DNA from: Promethearchaeota archaeon
GTDB lineage: Archaea > Asgardarchaeota > Lokiarchaeia > Sigynarchaeales > SOKP01
Direction of reading: 5' to 3'
DNA: 64,000 nt
NCBI GenBank assembly: GCA_019057775.1
Contig: JAHLWT010000251.1
Span: 8,837 to 72,836, forward strand
Positions within the stretch are counted from its first letter, which is position 1. Every line of letters begins with the position of its first letter. Below, in pieces: positions 42,030 through 51,039 of this stretch. The notes below the pieces were generated by a model, which saw nothing but the letters and a program-made list of their open reading frames with translations, made no database searches and was not told where the DNA came from. The translations under genes and the position numbers were made by a program.

Positions 42030-42872
42030 TTAGTCTATTCTTATTTTCTTGATTAAATTAGGAATCATTACTATTAAAATTGTAGCACTTATAGCAGCAA
42101 GTAAAAATAAGGGAAATGATGGAATTCCTTGTTTAGTCTTTTGAAAATTTAATTCATAATCACTTAATTGTATCTCGAGATCAGGGCCAAAAATACTCTG
42201 GACTTTACTATAGACAAGAATACCAGTTGTTCTATCATAAATCATCGTACTATTTTGATTCTTATTTTCTTGGTTAAAAGTAAATTCAACCATGTAATCA
42301 TATTCATTAAAAATGAATTCTCCCGGTAAGAATCCCGTACTTAATACTTGTTCTGCGGCTAAGGTTGTTAAGTTTACTAAATTATTAATCTGAATTAGAA
42401 AACCAGAATGAAACGAATTATAACCAAGAGCTAAAGATAATCCTGCTTCGCTATTAGATACATTATAGAATGTAGTGTTAGTAACCAACATTCCAGTTAT
42501 ATTTTCCATGAAAGATATGTTAATGTAAGGAATAGGATTGTTAAAACATGGCGCTGAAAATGCTGAAGCATCATCATCATAAAATCCTGTAAAATTAACA
42601 ACAATCTGACCACCTGAATTTGTAATGGCATCACCTCGCCGAACCCAATTTAAATCAAGCCATGTGAATTTTGAATCAAATTGCGTGACATTGTAAATAT
42701 AAGTTCTATTTAATTCTAATTGTTGAGAATAATTTACAGGCATTGTAATATTTGCTCTTGTTGAATTAATTGTTAAAGAGAACAACAACGGAACTATTAT
42801 AAAAATAATTAACTTTTTGCCTGAAAATTGCTTAAATTTCATCATTTTAACTCTTTTTGTTTTTCTATTCAT
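42030..42872 (-). CDS. Secreted protein with C-terminal membrane anchor
   Basis: 280 residues with a signal peptide (~12-32), an Asn/Thr-rich beta-type ectodomain with several N-x-T/S sites, and a C-terminal helix (FPLFLLAAISATILIVMIPNLI) with a basic end. No family recognised. ATG at 42872; an in-frame ATG at 42842 is also possible. Likely cell-surface protein, 49 nt upstream of the DUF4430 gene. Confidence 0.6.
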   Translation of the reverse strand: MNRKTKRVKMMKFKQFSGKKLIIFIIVPLLFSLTINSTRANITMPVNYSQQLELNRTYIYNVTQFDSKFTWLDLNWVRRGDAITNSGGQIVVNFTGFYDDDASAFSAPCFNNPIPYINISFMENITGMLVTNTTFYNVSNSEAGLSLALGYNSFHSGFLIQINNLVNLTTLAAEQVLSTGFLPGEFIFNEYDYMVEFTFNQENKNQNSTMIYDRTTGILVYSKVQSIFGPDLEIQLSDYELNFQKTKQGIPSFPLFLLAAISATILIVMIPNLIKKIRID

Positions 42873-43202
42873 AAATTTTTTTTTCGAATAACTATTAGGT
42901 CAAGTTACCATATCATTCCAAATATAATTCCTTTAATGAAAGAAAGCTTTTAAAGATATGGAAACTTATCCTATGAATCTCAGGCGTCTATTCTTAAAAA
43001 TCTGAGTCTAGAGAGAATGGTAAATTAATAAAAATCAATTAATAATATAACTATAAAAATTTACCAGTTTTATAGTTATAACCTGGTTAAAGTTCGTAAT
43101 AATCATGTAATAATTTATAATTACAAGATTTTGAAAGATAATATAAGTTGGGTGATTTGAGAATACCAAAATTAAATAAAAATAGTAATTTACTAATAAC
43201 AA
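42873..43202. other. Intergenic region with a perfect 13-bp inverted repeat
   Basis: 330 bp between divergent genes. At 43046-43058 TATAACTATAAAA is followed nine bases later by its perfect complement at 43068-43080. This could be an operator or an RNA hairpin. The rest is AT-rich, and I see no small gene or RNA in it. Confidence 0.55.
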
Positions 43203-43691
43203 ATGCAAAACAAAACACTTATTGTTTATTATTCTCTTACAGGGAATACGAAATTTATTGCTGAATCCATCAAGGAAGAGATTAAGGCAGATATATTGGC
43301 CATTAAACCAAAAAAAGAATTAGATCCAGAGAGTTCTTCGAGATTTTTTTGGGGGGGTTATCAATCAACCATGAAGAAAAAACCAAAACTTGAACCTTTT
43401 GATATTAACCCGCTTGATTATGACTTAATCATAATTGGTACTCCTGTGTGGGCATGGAATTTTTCTCCACCTGTTCGAAGTTTTATAAGAAACTACGATT
43501 TAAAAGGAAAAAAAGTAGCATTATGGAGTTGCAGCGCGGGAGGTACTGAAAAAGCACTAAATAAATTGGAAGAAAATTTGAAAAATGCAAAAATAGTAGG
43601 AAAACTTAATTTAATAGAACCGTTAAACAAAAATACTGAAGAGGCCAAGCAAAAAGCAGTAGATTGGTCAAAGCAAGTGGTAAATATATGA
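43203..43691 (+). CDS. Flavodoxin
   Basis: 162 residues. The FMN phosphate loop SLTGNTKFIA (~11-20) and the isoalloxazine region GTPVWAWNFSPPVRSF (~81-96) are clear, matching the flavodoxin-like group. An electron carrier or small flavin reductase in the cytoplasm. It is followed 207 nt later by a ferredoxin-type protein, fitting an anaerobic redox role. Confidence 0.88.
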   Translation: MQNKTLIVYYSLTGNTKFIAESIKEEIKADILAIKPKKELDPESSSRFFWGGYQSTMKKKPKLEPFDINPLDYDLIIIGTPVWAWNFSPPVRSFIRNYDLKGKKVALWSCSAGGTEKALNKLEENLKNAKIVGKLNLIEPLNKNTEEAKQKAVDWSKQVVNI

Positions 43692-43898
43692 TAAAAAAAA
43701 TTTCACTTCCTTTCTTATTTATTAACTCTAATTAATGTTCAATTAAATTTGCCTATTTAAAAACTTAAAAAGAAAATTTTCTTGAATATTAATTTTGAGT
43801 ATTTATAGAATAATCAATTCTCAAATTTACGATAAATTATATAAATCCACATGCCGATAATCAATTACAATAAAATTACATATTTGGTTAATTGAATA

Positions 43899-44996
43899 AT
43901 GATTGAATCTGAAGACCATAGAAAAAATCTATTAAAACTTGCTAGAAGGTTGAAGTATGAATGGTACTCTATTCCTACTGAGGAGAAAGGTGAGCCTACC
44001 GAGACTTACTTAGAGTATCTAAGTATTATGTACAACTCAGAAATAGCAGAAATAATTCAAGCACTCAATTTTTTTCCTAAAATGATGTCGATTGTAAGAT
44101 TTGCTAAAAAGGTTAACATGGATAAGAATGAACTGATAGAAAAGTTAGAACCTTTAGCCAAGAGAGGATTTATAGCAAATCTTGGCAAAGCTTATTCACT
44201 CCCAAGTCCTCTAATCCTTTGGGATGGTCCTTTTATTTTTAAAGCAAATTATGGGGGAGAAGACGCGAAAAAACTAGCAGAATTAGGTTTAAAATTTTTC
44301 TATGAGGGGGAATATTATAAAAAATGGGAAACAACAGCAGATGGAACCCCAAGGAATAGAATTTTAACAGTTACCGAAGAGATTGAGCCGAAAGATGAGA
44401 TTTTACCTATAGAAGAGATATATAGCATTATTGATCAAAACACTGATTTTGCTATGGTTCCATGTCCCTGTCGGAATAGACAAGAAATTAATGGAACGAG
44501 AAAATGTAAAGATAAGTATCCAATCCATACTTGCATTTTATTAGGGGCGTTTGCAAAATCAGCATTGATGCAAGGTGATCCTGTTATAAAAGCGATTACA
44601 AGCGAAGATGCAAAAGAACTAAGTAAAAAGGCTTCAGAAATCGGTCTTGTTCATACTACGGATAATGTGGGGAAGAATTGTAGAATAATATGTGCATGTT
44701 GTGAATGTTGTTGTGTTCTTTTGAGTGGATTAACAAGATTTGACAATCCAAGAGCTATTGGAAAAGCAAATTATATAGCTCACGTTGATGATGATTTGTG
44801 TGAAGCGTGTGAGACTTGCATTGATAGATGTAAGTTTAAGGCAATTACAGTAGAGGGTGTAGCGAAAATAAATGTGAATAAGTGTATGGGGTGTGGGTTA
44901 TGTGCCGTAACTTGTCCAAACGACTCTATTAGCATGAAACGATTTGAAAGGGAAGAAATCCCACTAGAAAGAGACGAAATTGAGATTGTAGAATAA
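43899..44996 (+). CDS. Ferredoxin-type 4Fe-4S protein with additional Cys clusters
   Basis: 365 residues. The N-terminal ~95 residues look like a winged-helix domain (FPKMMSIVRFAKKVNMDKNELIEKLEPL). A middle part has CPCRNRQ, ... HTC and the dense CACCECCC cluster (~258-265), followed by two ferredoxin motifs: CEACETCIDRCKF and CMGCGLCAVTCPN. The family occurs in anaerobic archaea and clostridia, of unproven function. Probably cytoplasmic electron transfer. Confidence 0.8.
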   Translation: MIESEDHRKNLLKLARRLKYEWYSIPTEEKGEPTETYLEYLSIMYNSEIAEIIQALNFFPKMMSIVRFAKKVNMDKNELIEKLEPLAKRGFIANLGKAYSLPSPLILWDGPFIFKANYGGEDAKKLAELGLKFFYEGEYYKKWETTADGTPRNRILTVTEEIEPKDEILPIEEIYSIIDQNTDFAMVPCPCRNRQEINGTRKCKDKYPIHTCILLGAFAKSALMQGDPVIKAITSEDAKELSKKASEIGLVHTTDNVGKNCRIICACCECCCVLLSGLTRFDNPRAIGKANYIAHVDDDLCEACETCIDRCKFKAITVEGVAKINVNKCMGCGLCAVTCPNDSISMKRFEREEIPLERDEIEIVE

Positions 44997-45052
44997 ATAA
45001 AAAAATTCTCGTTTTAAATATTATGGTAATGTTTTATTTATGATCTTATTTT

Positions 45053-45487
45053 TTAAATCCTGTAGGGCATTTTTCCAGGCATTTTCAAAATAGATACGTG
45101 TGCCTCACCCCATTCTGCATCTTTTCTCCAGCCTGTATGGAATAAATAGATTATCGTTTTATTTGGTTCATTATCTTTCGGAGAAAAAAATATAATCACA
45201 TGTGTTAAAGGATCAGCACTATTCATAAAAGAACTAAATTCAACGGGACCCTTCCAATCAAAAGAAATAAAGCTATCTTTTTCGATTCCCGTAATTTTGC
45301 AGCCAATAGTACTATTGATTTCTATGTTTGCGGGATCCCAAAAAAGTTCATATTTACCTCCAAGTTTAGGATCTACATCTGCTTTTTGTGTTAACCAGTT
45401 TTCTAATGATTCATTGACTGTGAACATATTAAATGCCTTTTGAACTTCGCAATCTAACTCTATAGTAATATGAATGATACTTTCCAT
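45053..45487 (-). CDS. SRPBCC/AHSA1-family protein
   Basis: 144 residues with the hallmark AHSA1 pattern: VQKAFNMFTVNESLENWL, LGGKYELFWDP, ITGIEKDSFISFDWKG and the TIIYLFHTGW strand. These START-fold proteins bind small hydrophobic ligands. C-terminal helix is short, so slightly truncated against typical members. Start ATG 45487. Confidence 0.82.
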   Translation of the reverse strand: MESIIHITIELDCEVQKAFNMFTVNESLENWLTQKADVDPKLGGKYELFWDPANIEINSTIGCKITGIEKDSFISFDWKGPVEFSSFMNSADPLTHVIIFFSPKDNEPNKTIIYLFHTGWRKDAEWGEAHVSILKMPGKMPYRI

Positions 45488-45668
45488 TTTTAGATACTTT
45501 CTGATTAATTACAAATATTCTAATTAATTCTTTATTTATAATTTTTTCAATTTTTTTATAAATTTCCAAAGAAAATTATTTAAAAGAAGAAATGAGATCT
45601 AGAGTAAAATAGGAAATTTAACCTATTATTGCCTACATTTTTGTCAGTTATTACTAAAAATAAAGTAG

Positions 45669-46364
45669 ATGAAAAGAATATTGGAGCTAAAATCAGATAC
45701 AGAAAATTTTACTATTCATAAGAAAGCAGTAAATTCCTTAAAACCAACAATTGAAGAAACTAAAGTATTAAATATTGAAAAAGAAAAAGTAAATGATTCA
45801 ATGTGGCTTGAAAGGAGATCTTTTCGAATAACTCTAATAAGTACTTTCACTGCATTATCTGTAGTAATAGGTTATTTGTTAGCAGTTATTCCTAATATTG
45901 AATTGTTTACTCTAATTATATTTTTATCTGGTTTTATATTAGGTAATAGAGAGGGAATGGTAATAGGATTTTTTAGTTCATTCATTTTTTGTTTTTTCAA
46001 TCCTTTTGGCCCTTCACCACTACCACTTTTAACTTTTCAATTATTTCACTATTCTTTAACTGGTCTATGTGGAGGATTATTAAGTAATTATTTTAGAAGG
46101 AAAGATTTTTACAAAATGGATGGGGATCTATATGTTTTCCCTGTAATGTTCATATTTGGGGTTATAGGAGCATTAATTACAACATTTTTTCAAATATTTT
46201 CGTCGTTAACCAGCGTATTATCAGTATTTGGAACAATAGATGAATTTTTACCATATATTTTATCTGGAATAATATTTACTATTACTCACATAATCGGAAA
46301 TACACTTGGATTTATCTTTATTCTACCAGGGTTAATCTCTTTAATTAATAAGATGCTTTATTAA
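45669..46364 (+). CDS. ECF transporter S component (vitamin uptake)
   Basis: 231 residues. A cytoplasmic N-terminal extension (~1-55) precedes about five transmembrane helices, with the conserved block FILGNREGMVIGFFSSFIFCFFNPFGPSPLP (about 97-127). S components bind the vitamin; the ligand cannot be read here. Second such gene in the window (with ThiW at 1509). No T or A subunit adjacent. Confidence 0.72.
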   Translation: MKRILELKSDTENFTIHKKAVNSLKPTIEETKVLNIEKEKVNDSMWLERRSFRITLISTFTALSVVIGYLLAVIPNIELFTLIIFLSGFILGNREGMVIGFFSSFIFCFFNPFGPSPLPLLTFQLFHYSLTGLCGGLLSNYFRRKDFYKMDGDLYVFPVMFIFGVIGALITTFFQIFSSLTSVLSVFGTIDEFLPYILSGIIFTITHIIGNTLGFIFILPGLISLINKMLY

Positions 46365-46375
46365 AAGTTGGGTTT

Positions 46376-46522
46376 TTAAAAAATAGCCAAAAAAGCTAAT
46401 GTAGAAGGCAACGTCATAACTAATAAAATAATAATACAGATTAATAACCACTTTTTCCTTTTTTCCTCATCGATATAATTCTCATCTATATCATCTTCAA
46501 ATAAGTCGTCTTCTATTGCCAT
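46376..46522 (-). CDS. Small single-span membrane protein
   Basis: 48 residues, ATG at 46520-46522, beginning MAIEDDLFEDDIDENY. An acidic N-terminus, a KRKK patch and one hydrophobic helix (WLLICIIILLVMTLPSTL) follow. It lies just downstream of L15 on the same strand, at the end of the ribosomal operon, where archaea sometimes carry small Sec-related subunits. It is not recognisable as SecE or Sec61 beta. Confidence 0.5.
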   Translation of the reverse strand: MAIEDDLFEDDIDENYIDEEKRKKWLLICIIILLVMTLPSTLAFLAIF

Positions 46523-46593
46523 CTTGTGATCTCTTGTGTTAAATGTTATCTAGAATAATAAAATAAGGAATTTTTTATGAAAATTATAAATAT

Positions 46594-47076
46594 TTATTCT
46601 GCTTGAGATAGTAAAGTAATCTTACCACCAGCTTCTTTAATTTTCTCCATGGCTTTTCGCGAAGATTTATTTACAGTTATATTAATTGCTTTATTAATAT
46701 CTCCTTTTCCTAACAGTTTCTGTATATTAATTTCATTCAAATTTATAGTGTAAGAGCCACCAGACTTTATAGCTTTCTTATCCAGAACGAGATTGTCAAT
46801 CCTTTGATCTAAATCTTTAACATTAATTGTATTAACTTGATAAATTCTAACAAGATCTTGAGGTCTCTTAAACCCTTTCTTTCCCATATCCCAGTCAGGA
46901 TCTGGAAATCCAAGTTCTTTTTGTTTTAAATAATAACTTTTTTTACTTTTCTTCCACTGCGTAGTTTTACCTCTTCCAGCTGTTTGTCCTGATTTTCTAT
47001 GCTGTCCTACTTTTCCAAATCCAACTGTGCGGGTTCCTCTATTTGTAAGTATTTTTCTTCGAAATTTTCTTGTAAT
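46594..47076 (-). CDS. rpl15: Ribosomal protein L15, probable AUU start
   Basis: 160 residues. The N-terminal block TRKFRRKILTNRGTRT and the RNA-binding GKVGQHRKSGQTAGRG segment are unmistakable, and lie upstream of the first in-frame ATG (46885-46887), which would cut off the conserved third. Upstream of them the frame has only TGA, then ATT at 47074-47076, with GGGTG seven bases before. I therefore assign an AUU start. Last gene of the S19-L15 operon; secY does not follow it here. Confidence 0.92.
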   Translation of the reverse strand: MTRKFRRKILTNRGTRTVGFGKVGQHRKSGQTAGRGKTTQWKKSKKSYYLKQKELGFPDPDWDMGKKGFKRPQDLVRIYQVNTINVKDLDQRIDNLVLDKKAIKSGGSYTINLNEINIQKLLGKGDINKAINITVNKSSRKAMEKIKEAGGKITLLSQAE

Positions 47077-47091
47077 GGCTTTTCACCCTTA

Positions 47092-47616
47092 TTAAATCAT
47101 TTTATAGATTAATTCATTAATGTAAGAACCAGTATCCCCAAGAGTTCCCCCTTCATGGAAATGTTTTTTTATCGTTCCTTTATAGCCTTTCTTGGGAGGG
47201 TGTAAACGAAATACTGGTTTAATTTTATAGATACAATTCTCTCGATATTGAGTTTCCCCATTTAATAAGGCTTTAGCTAATTCTCTAAAACTTTTGAAAT
47301 TGGTTAAATTCTTAATATGTTCTTCAGTTAGAGGGTTATTTCCTTCCACTTTCCCTCTAACTCGCAATAATCTAATTAATGTTTTTTCATCAATCTCTCC
47401 ATAAGCAATATAATCTTTACACTTTATTAACATACCTTTATATGAAGGAGTTCCCCAGATAAGCACACCGTGATTGACTCTATGCATTCGAAGCATTTCT
47501 AATGTATCGCGAATTTTGCCTCTCATACCTGGAGCACCTCTAATGCGCACTGCGAAAAATAATTTAGGAGTAAAATCTATTCGCTTTAATTTTGATTTCT
47601 TTTTTGCCATAGCCAT
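47092..47616 (-). CDS. rpl30: Ribosomal protein L30
   Basis: 174 residues, the longer archaeal/eukaryotic form. FFAVRIRGAPGMRGKIRDTL and MLRMHRVNHGVLIW identify it. GGTGTATAA precedes ATG 47616 (a second ATG is two codons later). Between S5 and L15 in the operon. Confidence 0.95.
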   Translation of the reverse strand: MAMAKKKSKLKRIDFTPKLFFAVRIRGAPGMRGKIRDTLEMLRMHRVNHGVLIWGTPSYKGMLIKCKDYIAYGEIDEKTLIRLLRVRGKVEGNNPLTEEHIKNLTNFKSFRELAKALLNGETQYRENCIYKIKPVFRLHPPKKGYKGTIKKHFHEGGTLGDTGSYINELIYKMI

Positions 47617-47636
47617 TTATACACCACTTTTATTTA

Positions 47637-48257
47637 TTATATATTAAAGTTAAATTTATGAGCGTTTTTTAACGCATTAACTGTTGCCTTAACCAGATTT
47701 TCACTAGTTCTCGTATCCCCAAATGTTTTACTCCAAATATCTTCTATCCCACATAATCTTAATACTTGTTTAACTTTATCCGCACATGCTAAACCTACTC
47801 CCGCAGGTGCAGGGATTAACTGAATTCTTACTGAACCGCATTTTCCGCTAATTTTGAATGGAATACTATGAGTTCCTCCACATCCACATTCTTTACTACC
47901 ACAACCCCTAAGAATGGGTACAACTGTAAGTTTCGCTTTATCGATTCCTTTTCTTATTGCCGGTCCTACCTCTCTAGCCTTAGATGAAGACGTTCCGATA
48001 AAACCATCCGATCCTACTAACACAACTGCTTTGAATTTAGATCTTTGTCCGCTGGCAGTCATAAGCTGCACCATAGAGATGGAAACCACCGACTCATTCA
48101 GTTGTGGGAGAAGTATATTAATAATTTGTTTTTCTTTAACTACTAGATTATTTTGGAAGATTTTATCAAGTGTTATTAATCCTTGTTTAACTAATTCTCC
48201 AAGTTTAGTCTTGGGGACCCATTCTTCATCCATATTTCTTAAACGGCTCATATTCAT
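47637..48257 (-). CDS. rps5: Ribosomal protein S5
   Basis: 206 residues with the S5 double-stranded-RNA-binding domain (QLMTASGQRSKFKAVVLVGSDGFIG) and GVGLACADKVKQVLRLCGIED in the C-terminal domain, as in S5/uS5 (S2 in eukaryotes). A Cys-rich loop (GCGSKECGCGG) may hold zinc, as in many archaeal S5. Helps decoding fidelity in the small subunit. Confidence 0.95.
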   Translation of the reverse strand: MNMSRLRNMDEEWVPKTKLGELVKQGLITLDKIFQNNLVVKEKQIINILLPQLNESVVSISMVQLMTASGQRSKFKAVVLVGSDGFIGTSSSKAREVGPAIRKGIDKAKLTVVPILRGCGSKECGCGGTHSIPFKISGKCGSVRIQLIPAPAGVGLACADKVKQVLRLCGIEDIWSKTFGDTRTSENLVKATVNALKNAHKFNFNI

Positions 48258-48264
48258 TCACTTT

Positions 48265-48858
48265 TCAGATGTTATTTTCGATCATTTTTAATGAATCTGT
48301 AAACTGTTGGCTAATTTTCACAGGATCAATTTTTTGTTTTTTTAAATAACCAGAAAAGATTTGTTCATATTTTTCTGGTTCGTTTGTTTTTAGTAATTTC
48401 GCATACTCTTCAATGTGCAAACCTTTAATTCTATTATCGAAATTCTCTGGAAAAAACTCATCTCGATAAGGGATGCTTATTCCAGTATCTATAATCCCTT
48501 TACATGCAGCAAGTATACGATTTCTATGGTAGAAGATACCCAAATCAAAAATCGCCTCTTGAATATCATTCTTTTTTGCTTTTATTCCGGCAAGATACCC
48601 TGTTAAATAAGCCGCGGGGATATTCCCAGTGCTAGCTTTCCATTTGTATTTTGAGGTTAATTCTTGAGAGTAAGCAGAAACAAGAATTTTATCCCCACCC
48701 AAAACGGATTTAATAATTTGAACTCTAATATGATTATTTGAAGCTCTGATTACAGCTCTTAATTTTCTAGACTTTAATAATTTTAATCGTTTATGATAAT
48801 CTGTTTTCCCTTCAATACGTCGTCTGAAAGAAACGCGAGATCTTGGACCTTTAGCCAT
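48265..48858 (-). CDS. rpl18: Ribosomal protein L18
   Basis: 197 residues, archaeal/eukaryotic L5-like L18 that binds 5S rRNA. GPRSRVSFRRRIEGKTDYHKRLKLLKS and YLTGYLAGIKAKK are typical. Between L19e and S5, with spacing under 10 nt on both sides. Confidence 0.94.
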   Translation of the reverse strand: MAKGPRSRVSFRRRIEGKTDYHKRLKLLKSRKLRAVIRASNNHIRVQIIKSVLGGDKILVSAYSQELTSKYKWKASTGNIPAAYLTGYLAGIKAKKNDIQEAIFDLGIFYHRNRILAACKGIIDTGISIPYRDEFFPENFDNRIKGLHIEEYAKLLKTNEPEKYEQIFSGYLKKQKIDPVKISQQFTDSLKMIENNI

Positions 48859-48860
48859 TT

Positions 48861-49322
48861 TTAACGACCTCTACCTCTTCTTATTAATTCCTTTTCTTTA
48901 ACATATCTATTTAATTGAGCAACACTAGCAAACATCCCACCTTTAGCATTCCTATACAATTTTCGATAATCTGCTGTTGTTATTAATTTTCTATCTCTCA
49001 ATTTTTTTAGTTCACGCCTAAGGGGCCTAATCTTTCTTATCCAAGCTCTCTTTTTTGGAGTCCTTGCATGTTTTGTTCCTTTTCTTTTACCAAGACCTCT
49101 TCCTCTTCCCTTTTTCTTCCTCTCGTGTTGTAATTTCTTACGATAATTCGAAATTCCTTTTTTATATTTTTTCTTTATTGCTCCTTGTTTTATCAAATTT
49201 CGAATATCTTCACGAGTAATAGCTAGGGATATGTCTTCTTCTAAATATGGATCAAAATAGACTCTATTCTCTCCACATTTGAGAATATCGGCAGCCATTC
49301 TTTTTTGTGGTTTTAGATTCAT
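48861..49322 (-). CDS. rpl19e: Ribosomal protein L19e
   Basis: 153 residues, highly basic helical protein absent from bacteria. QKRMAADILKCGENRVYFDP and GKRKGTKHARTPKKRAWIRKIRPLRR are diagnostic. Two-base gap to L18. Confidence 0.95.
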   Translation of the reverse strand: MNLKPQKRMAADILKCGENRVYFDPYLEEDISLAITREDIRNLIKQGAIKKKYKKGISNYRKKLQHERKKKGRGRGLGKRKGTKHARTPKKRAWIRKIRPLRRELKKLRDRKLITTADYRKLYRNAKGGMFASVAQLNRYVKEKELIRRGRGR

Positions 49323-49349
49323 CTTATATTTCCTCCAATTTCATTTAAT

Positions 49350-49847
49350 TTAATCATCCAATTCTATAGAATCTTCCAGATCATCAGCATCAATGAAGTC
49401 GTCACCTTCAGGGAAAGGGGCGTTAACCATTGCTTCCAAACTCTCTATTTCTTTTTGTGAGACGCCAAGGTTCAAAACTTTAAAACCTCTTTTTTGACAA
49501 TAATCAACAAGAGCTATACGTTTTTTGGTACCTAATTTTCCTGAAATTTTAAGGGCATGTTTTCGATTATTTAAATTTTTTATATCACGTAGTGTTGTTA
49601 CTCTAACTTCTTCATATCCAGAAGGATGCAAACCCCTAACTTTTTTTGGACCTCTATATCCTACGCTAGGAGATCTCACGCCAGATTTTTTCTTTTTTCG
49701 AGTTTTTGAATCAATTCCTCTCGCTTTCCTCCATGGATCCTTTACTCTCTTATATCTCCATGATTCTACTCTTCTAAAAGAGGGCCTATTTTTATTTATT
49801 TTTTTCCTAAGCTTCATTAACCTTTTATCTTGTACCATGTTAAACAC
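49350..49847 (-). CDS. rpl32e: Ribosomal protein L32e
   Basis: 165 residues. RPSFRRVESWRYKRVKDPWRKARGIDSK and SVGYRGPKKVRGLHPSGYEEV identify it. The acidic C-terminal tail (DDFIDADDLEDSIELDD) is longer than in many archaea. Starts immediately after L6. Confidence 0.94.
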   Translation of the reverse strand: MFNMVQDKRLMKLRKKINKNRPSFRRVESWRYKRVKDPWRKARGIDSKTRKKKKSGVRSPSVGYRGPKKVRGLHPSGYEEVRVTTLRDIKNLNNRKHALKISGKLGTKKRIALVDYCQKRGFKVLNLGVSQKEIESLEAMVNAPFPEGDDFIDADDLEDSIELDD

Positions 49848-49853
49848 CTTAGT

Positions 49854-50432
49854 CTAATGGATTTCCCAAGTTATTTCTTCTCCAATCATCTTTTTGTATA
49901 AATAAACTCCATCTTGAAAAACCCTTGGATCCTTTTTTCGGATTCTGCAGGCTCTCTTAATATTTGCTGCCGCTTGACCTAATGCTTCTTTATCTGGACC
50001 TATAAAGAAAACATCATCTCCATCAACTTCTACTGAAACATTATTAGAATAACTTGCTATTCTCGGAGCTCTTTCACCTAAAAAATTTTCAACATATAAA
50101 ATTTTTTTTTTATCATCAACCTTAACACTACAAGGGAAATGAGAATAACAAATCTTTGAGATGTATTTATAATTGGTCTGAACACCAATAATCAAATTAT
50201 TAATAATACTAGCAATCGTTTTTACTAAGGCGAGAGTACCTCTCTTAGGGAAGCTTGTAGAAAAAATAACTTTGTTTTCATGAATAGAGACTTTTATACC
50301 TCTAATATGACTAAAATCCTTTGTAATAGCCCCATTAGGACCTTTAACTTTGACATGGTGTCCTCCTTCCAATATTACTTCGACACCTTTAGGAATTTCT
50401 AATTCTTCTTTAAAAAATGCTATCTTTACCAT
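49854..50432 (-). CDS. rpl6: Ribosomal protein L6
   Basis: 192 residues with two L6 domains: VKVKGPNGAITKDFSHIRGI in the first and VDGDDVFFIGPDKEALGQAAANI in the second. It lies near the sarcin-ricin loop and stalk base. ATG at 50432, GAGATG(T) upstream, 23 nt after S8. Confidence 0.95.
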   Translation of the reverse strand: MVKIAFFKEELEIPKGVEVILEGGHHVKVKGPNGAITKDFSHIRGIKVSIHENKVIFSTSFPKRGTLALVKTIASIINNLIIGVQTNYKYISKICYSHFPCSVKVDDKKKILYVENFLGERAPRIASYSNNVSVEVDGDDVFFIGPDKEALGQAAANIKRACRIRKKDPRVFQDGVYLYKKMIGEEITWEIH

Positions 50433-50455
50433 TATATTTACATCTCATTACTATT

Positions 50456-50839
50456 TTAATATATATAGCATAGAGTGTGTCCACCTATTTTCTTCTCTTC
50501 AGCTTCTTTCATTGTCATAATGCCTTGATTTGTTGTTAAGATTATTATCCCTAATCCTGGGGCGGGTAATAATTTCCTTTCTAACATCTCAAATTGAGAG
50601 ACTTTGTAATTCAATCTCATTAATCCAGTACATTCATTTATTTTCCCCAGTAGAGCAATTTTAAATTTTCCTTGTCGGCCGTCATCATATCTTTCAAATT
50701 CTCCTATATAAGCTTGTCTTTGGAATATTCTTAATACATGTTGGAGAACTTTTGATGCGGGCCAGATTATGACTTCTTTTTTGCGAGCTCTTTCAGAATT
50801 TTTAAGAGCACAACATGCATCTGCTAATGGGTTTACCAT
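50456..50839 (-). CDS. rps8: Ribosomal protein S8
   Basis: 127 residues, archaeal S8 (eukaryotic S15a/uS8). NPLADACCALKNSERARKKEV and PGLGIIILTTNQGIMTMKEAEEKKIGG are characteristic. Binds 16S helix 21. Situated 34 nt after S14. Confidence 0.95.
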   Translation of the reverse strand: MVNPLADACCALKNSERARKKEVIIWPASKVLQHVLRIFQRQAYIGEFERYDDGRQGKFKIALLGKINECTGLMRLNYKVSQFEMLERKLLPAPGLGIIILTTNQGIMTMKEAEEKKIGGHTLCYIY

Positions 50840-50873
50840 AAATCTTCACTCTTCAAGGTTATTTATTTTATTT

Positions 50874-51023
50874 TTATTCATATCTTTTAAATCCAATATC
50901 TTTTCCTATTTCATAAAAGCAACGACGGCATATATATAATCCATAACGTCGAATTACACCTCTGTGTGTGTGACATCTTCTGCATTCTCTCTGTCCTTTA
51001 CCAAAACGTTTGCCTTGTGGAAT
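50874..51023 (-). CDS. rps14: Ribosomal protein S14, zinc type, probable AUU start
   Basis: 49 residues. Zinc ribbon Cys 14, 17, 32 and 35 (CRRC ... CRRC). The frame MPQGKRFGKGQRECRRC fits known S14 starts, but between the L5 stop and this block there is no ATG, GTG or TTG; ATT at 51021-51023 sits where family members start, 8 nt after GGTG. I therefore assign AUU. Sits between L5 and S8. Confidence 0.92.
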   Translation of the reverse strand: MPQGKRFGKGQRECRRCHTHRGVIRRYGLYICRRCFYEIGKDIGFKRYE

Positions 51024-51039
51024 TTTGTTTACACCTTAA

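Noticed and set aside
46594..46887. L15 as a 97-residue protein starting at ATG 46887
   Set aside because: This would remove the conserved N-terminal RNA-binding third, which is open and in frame upstream.
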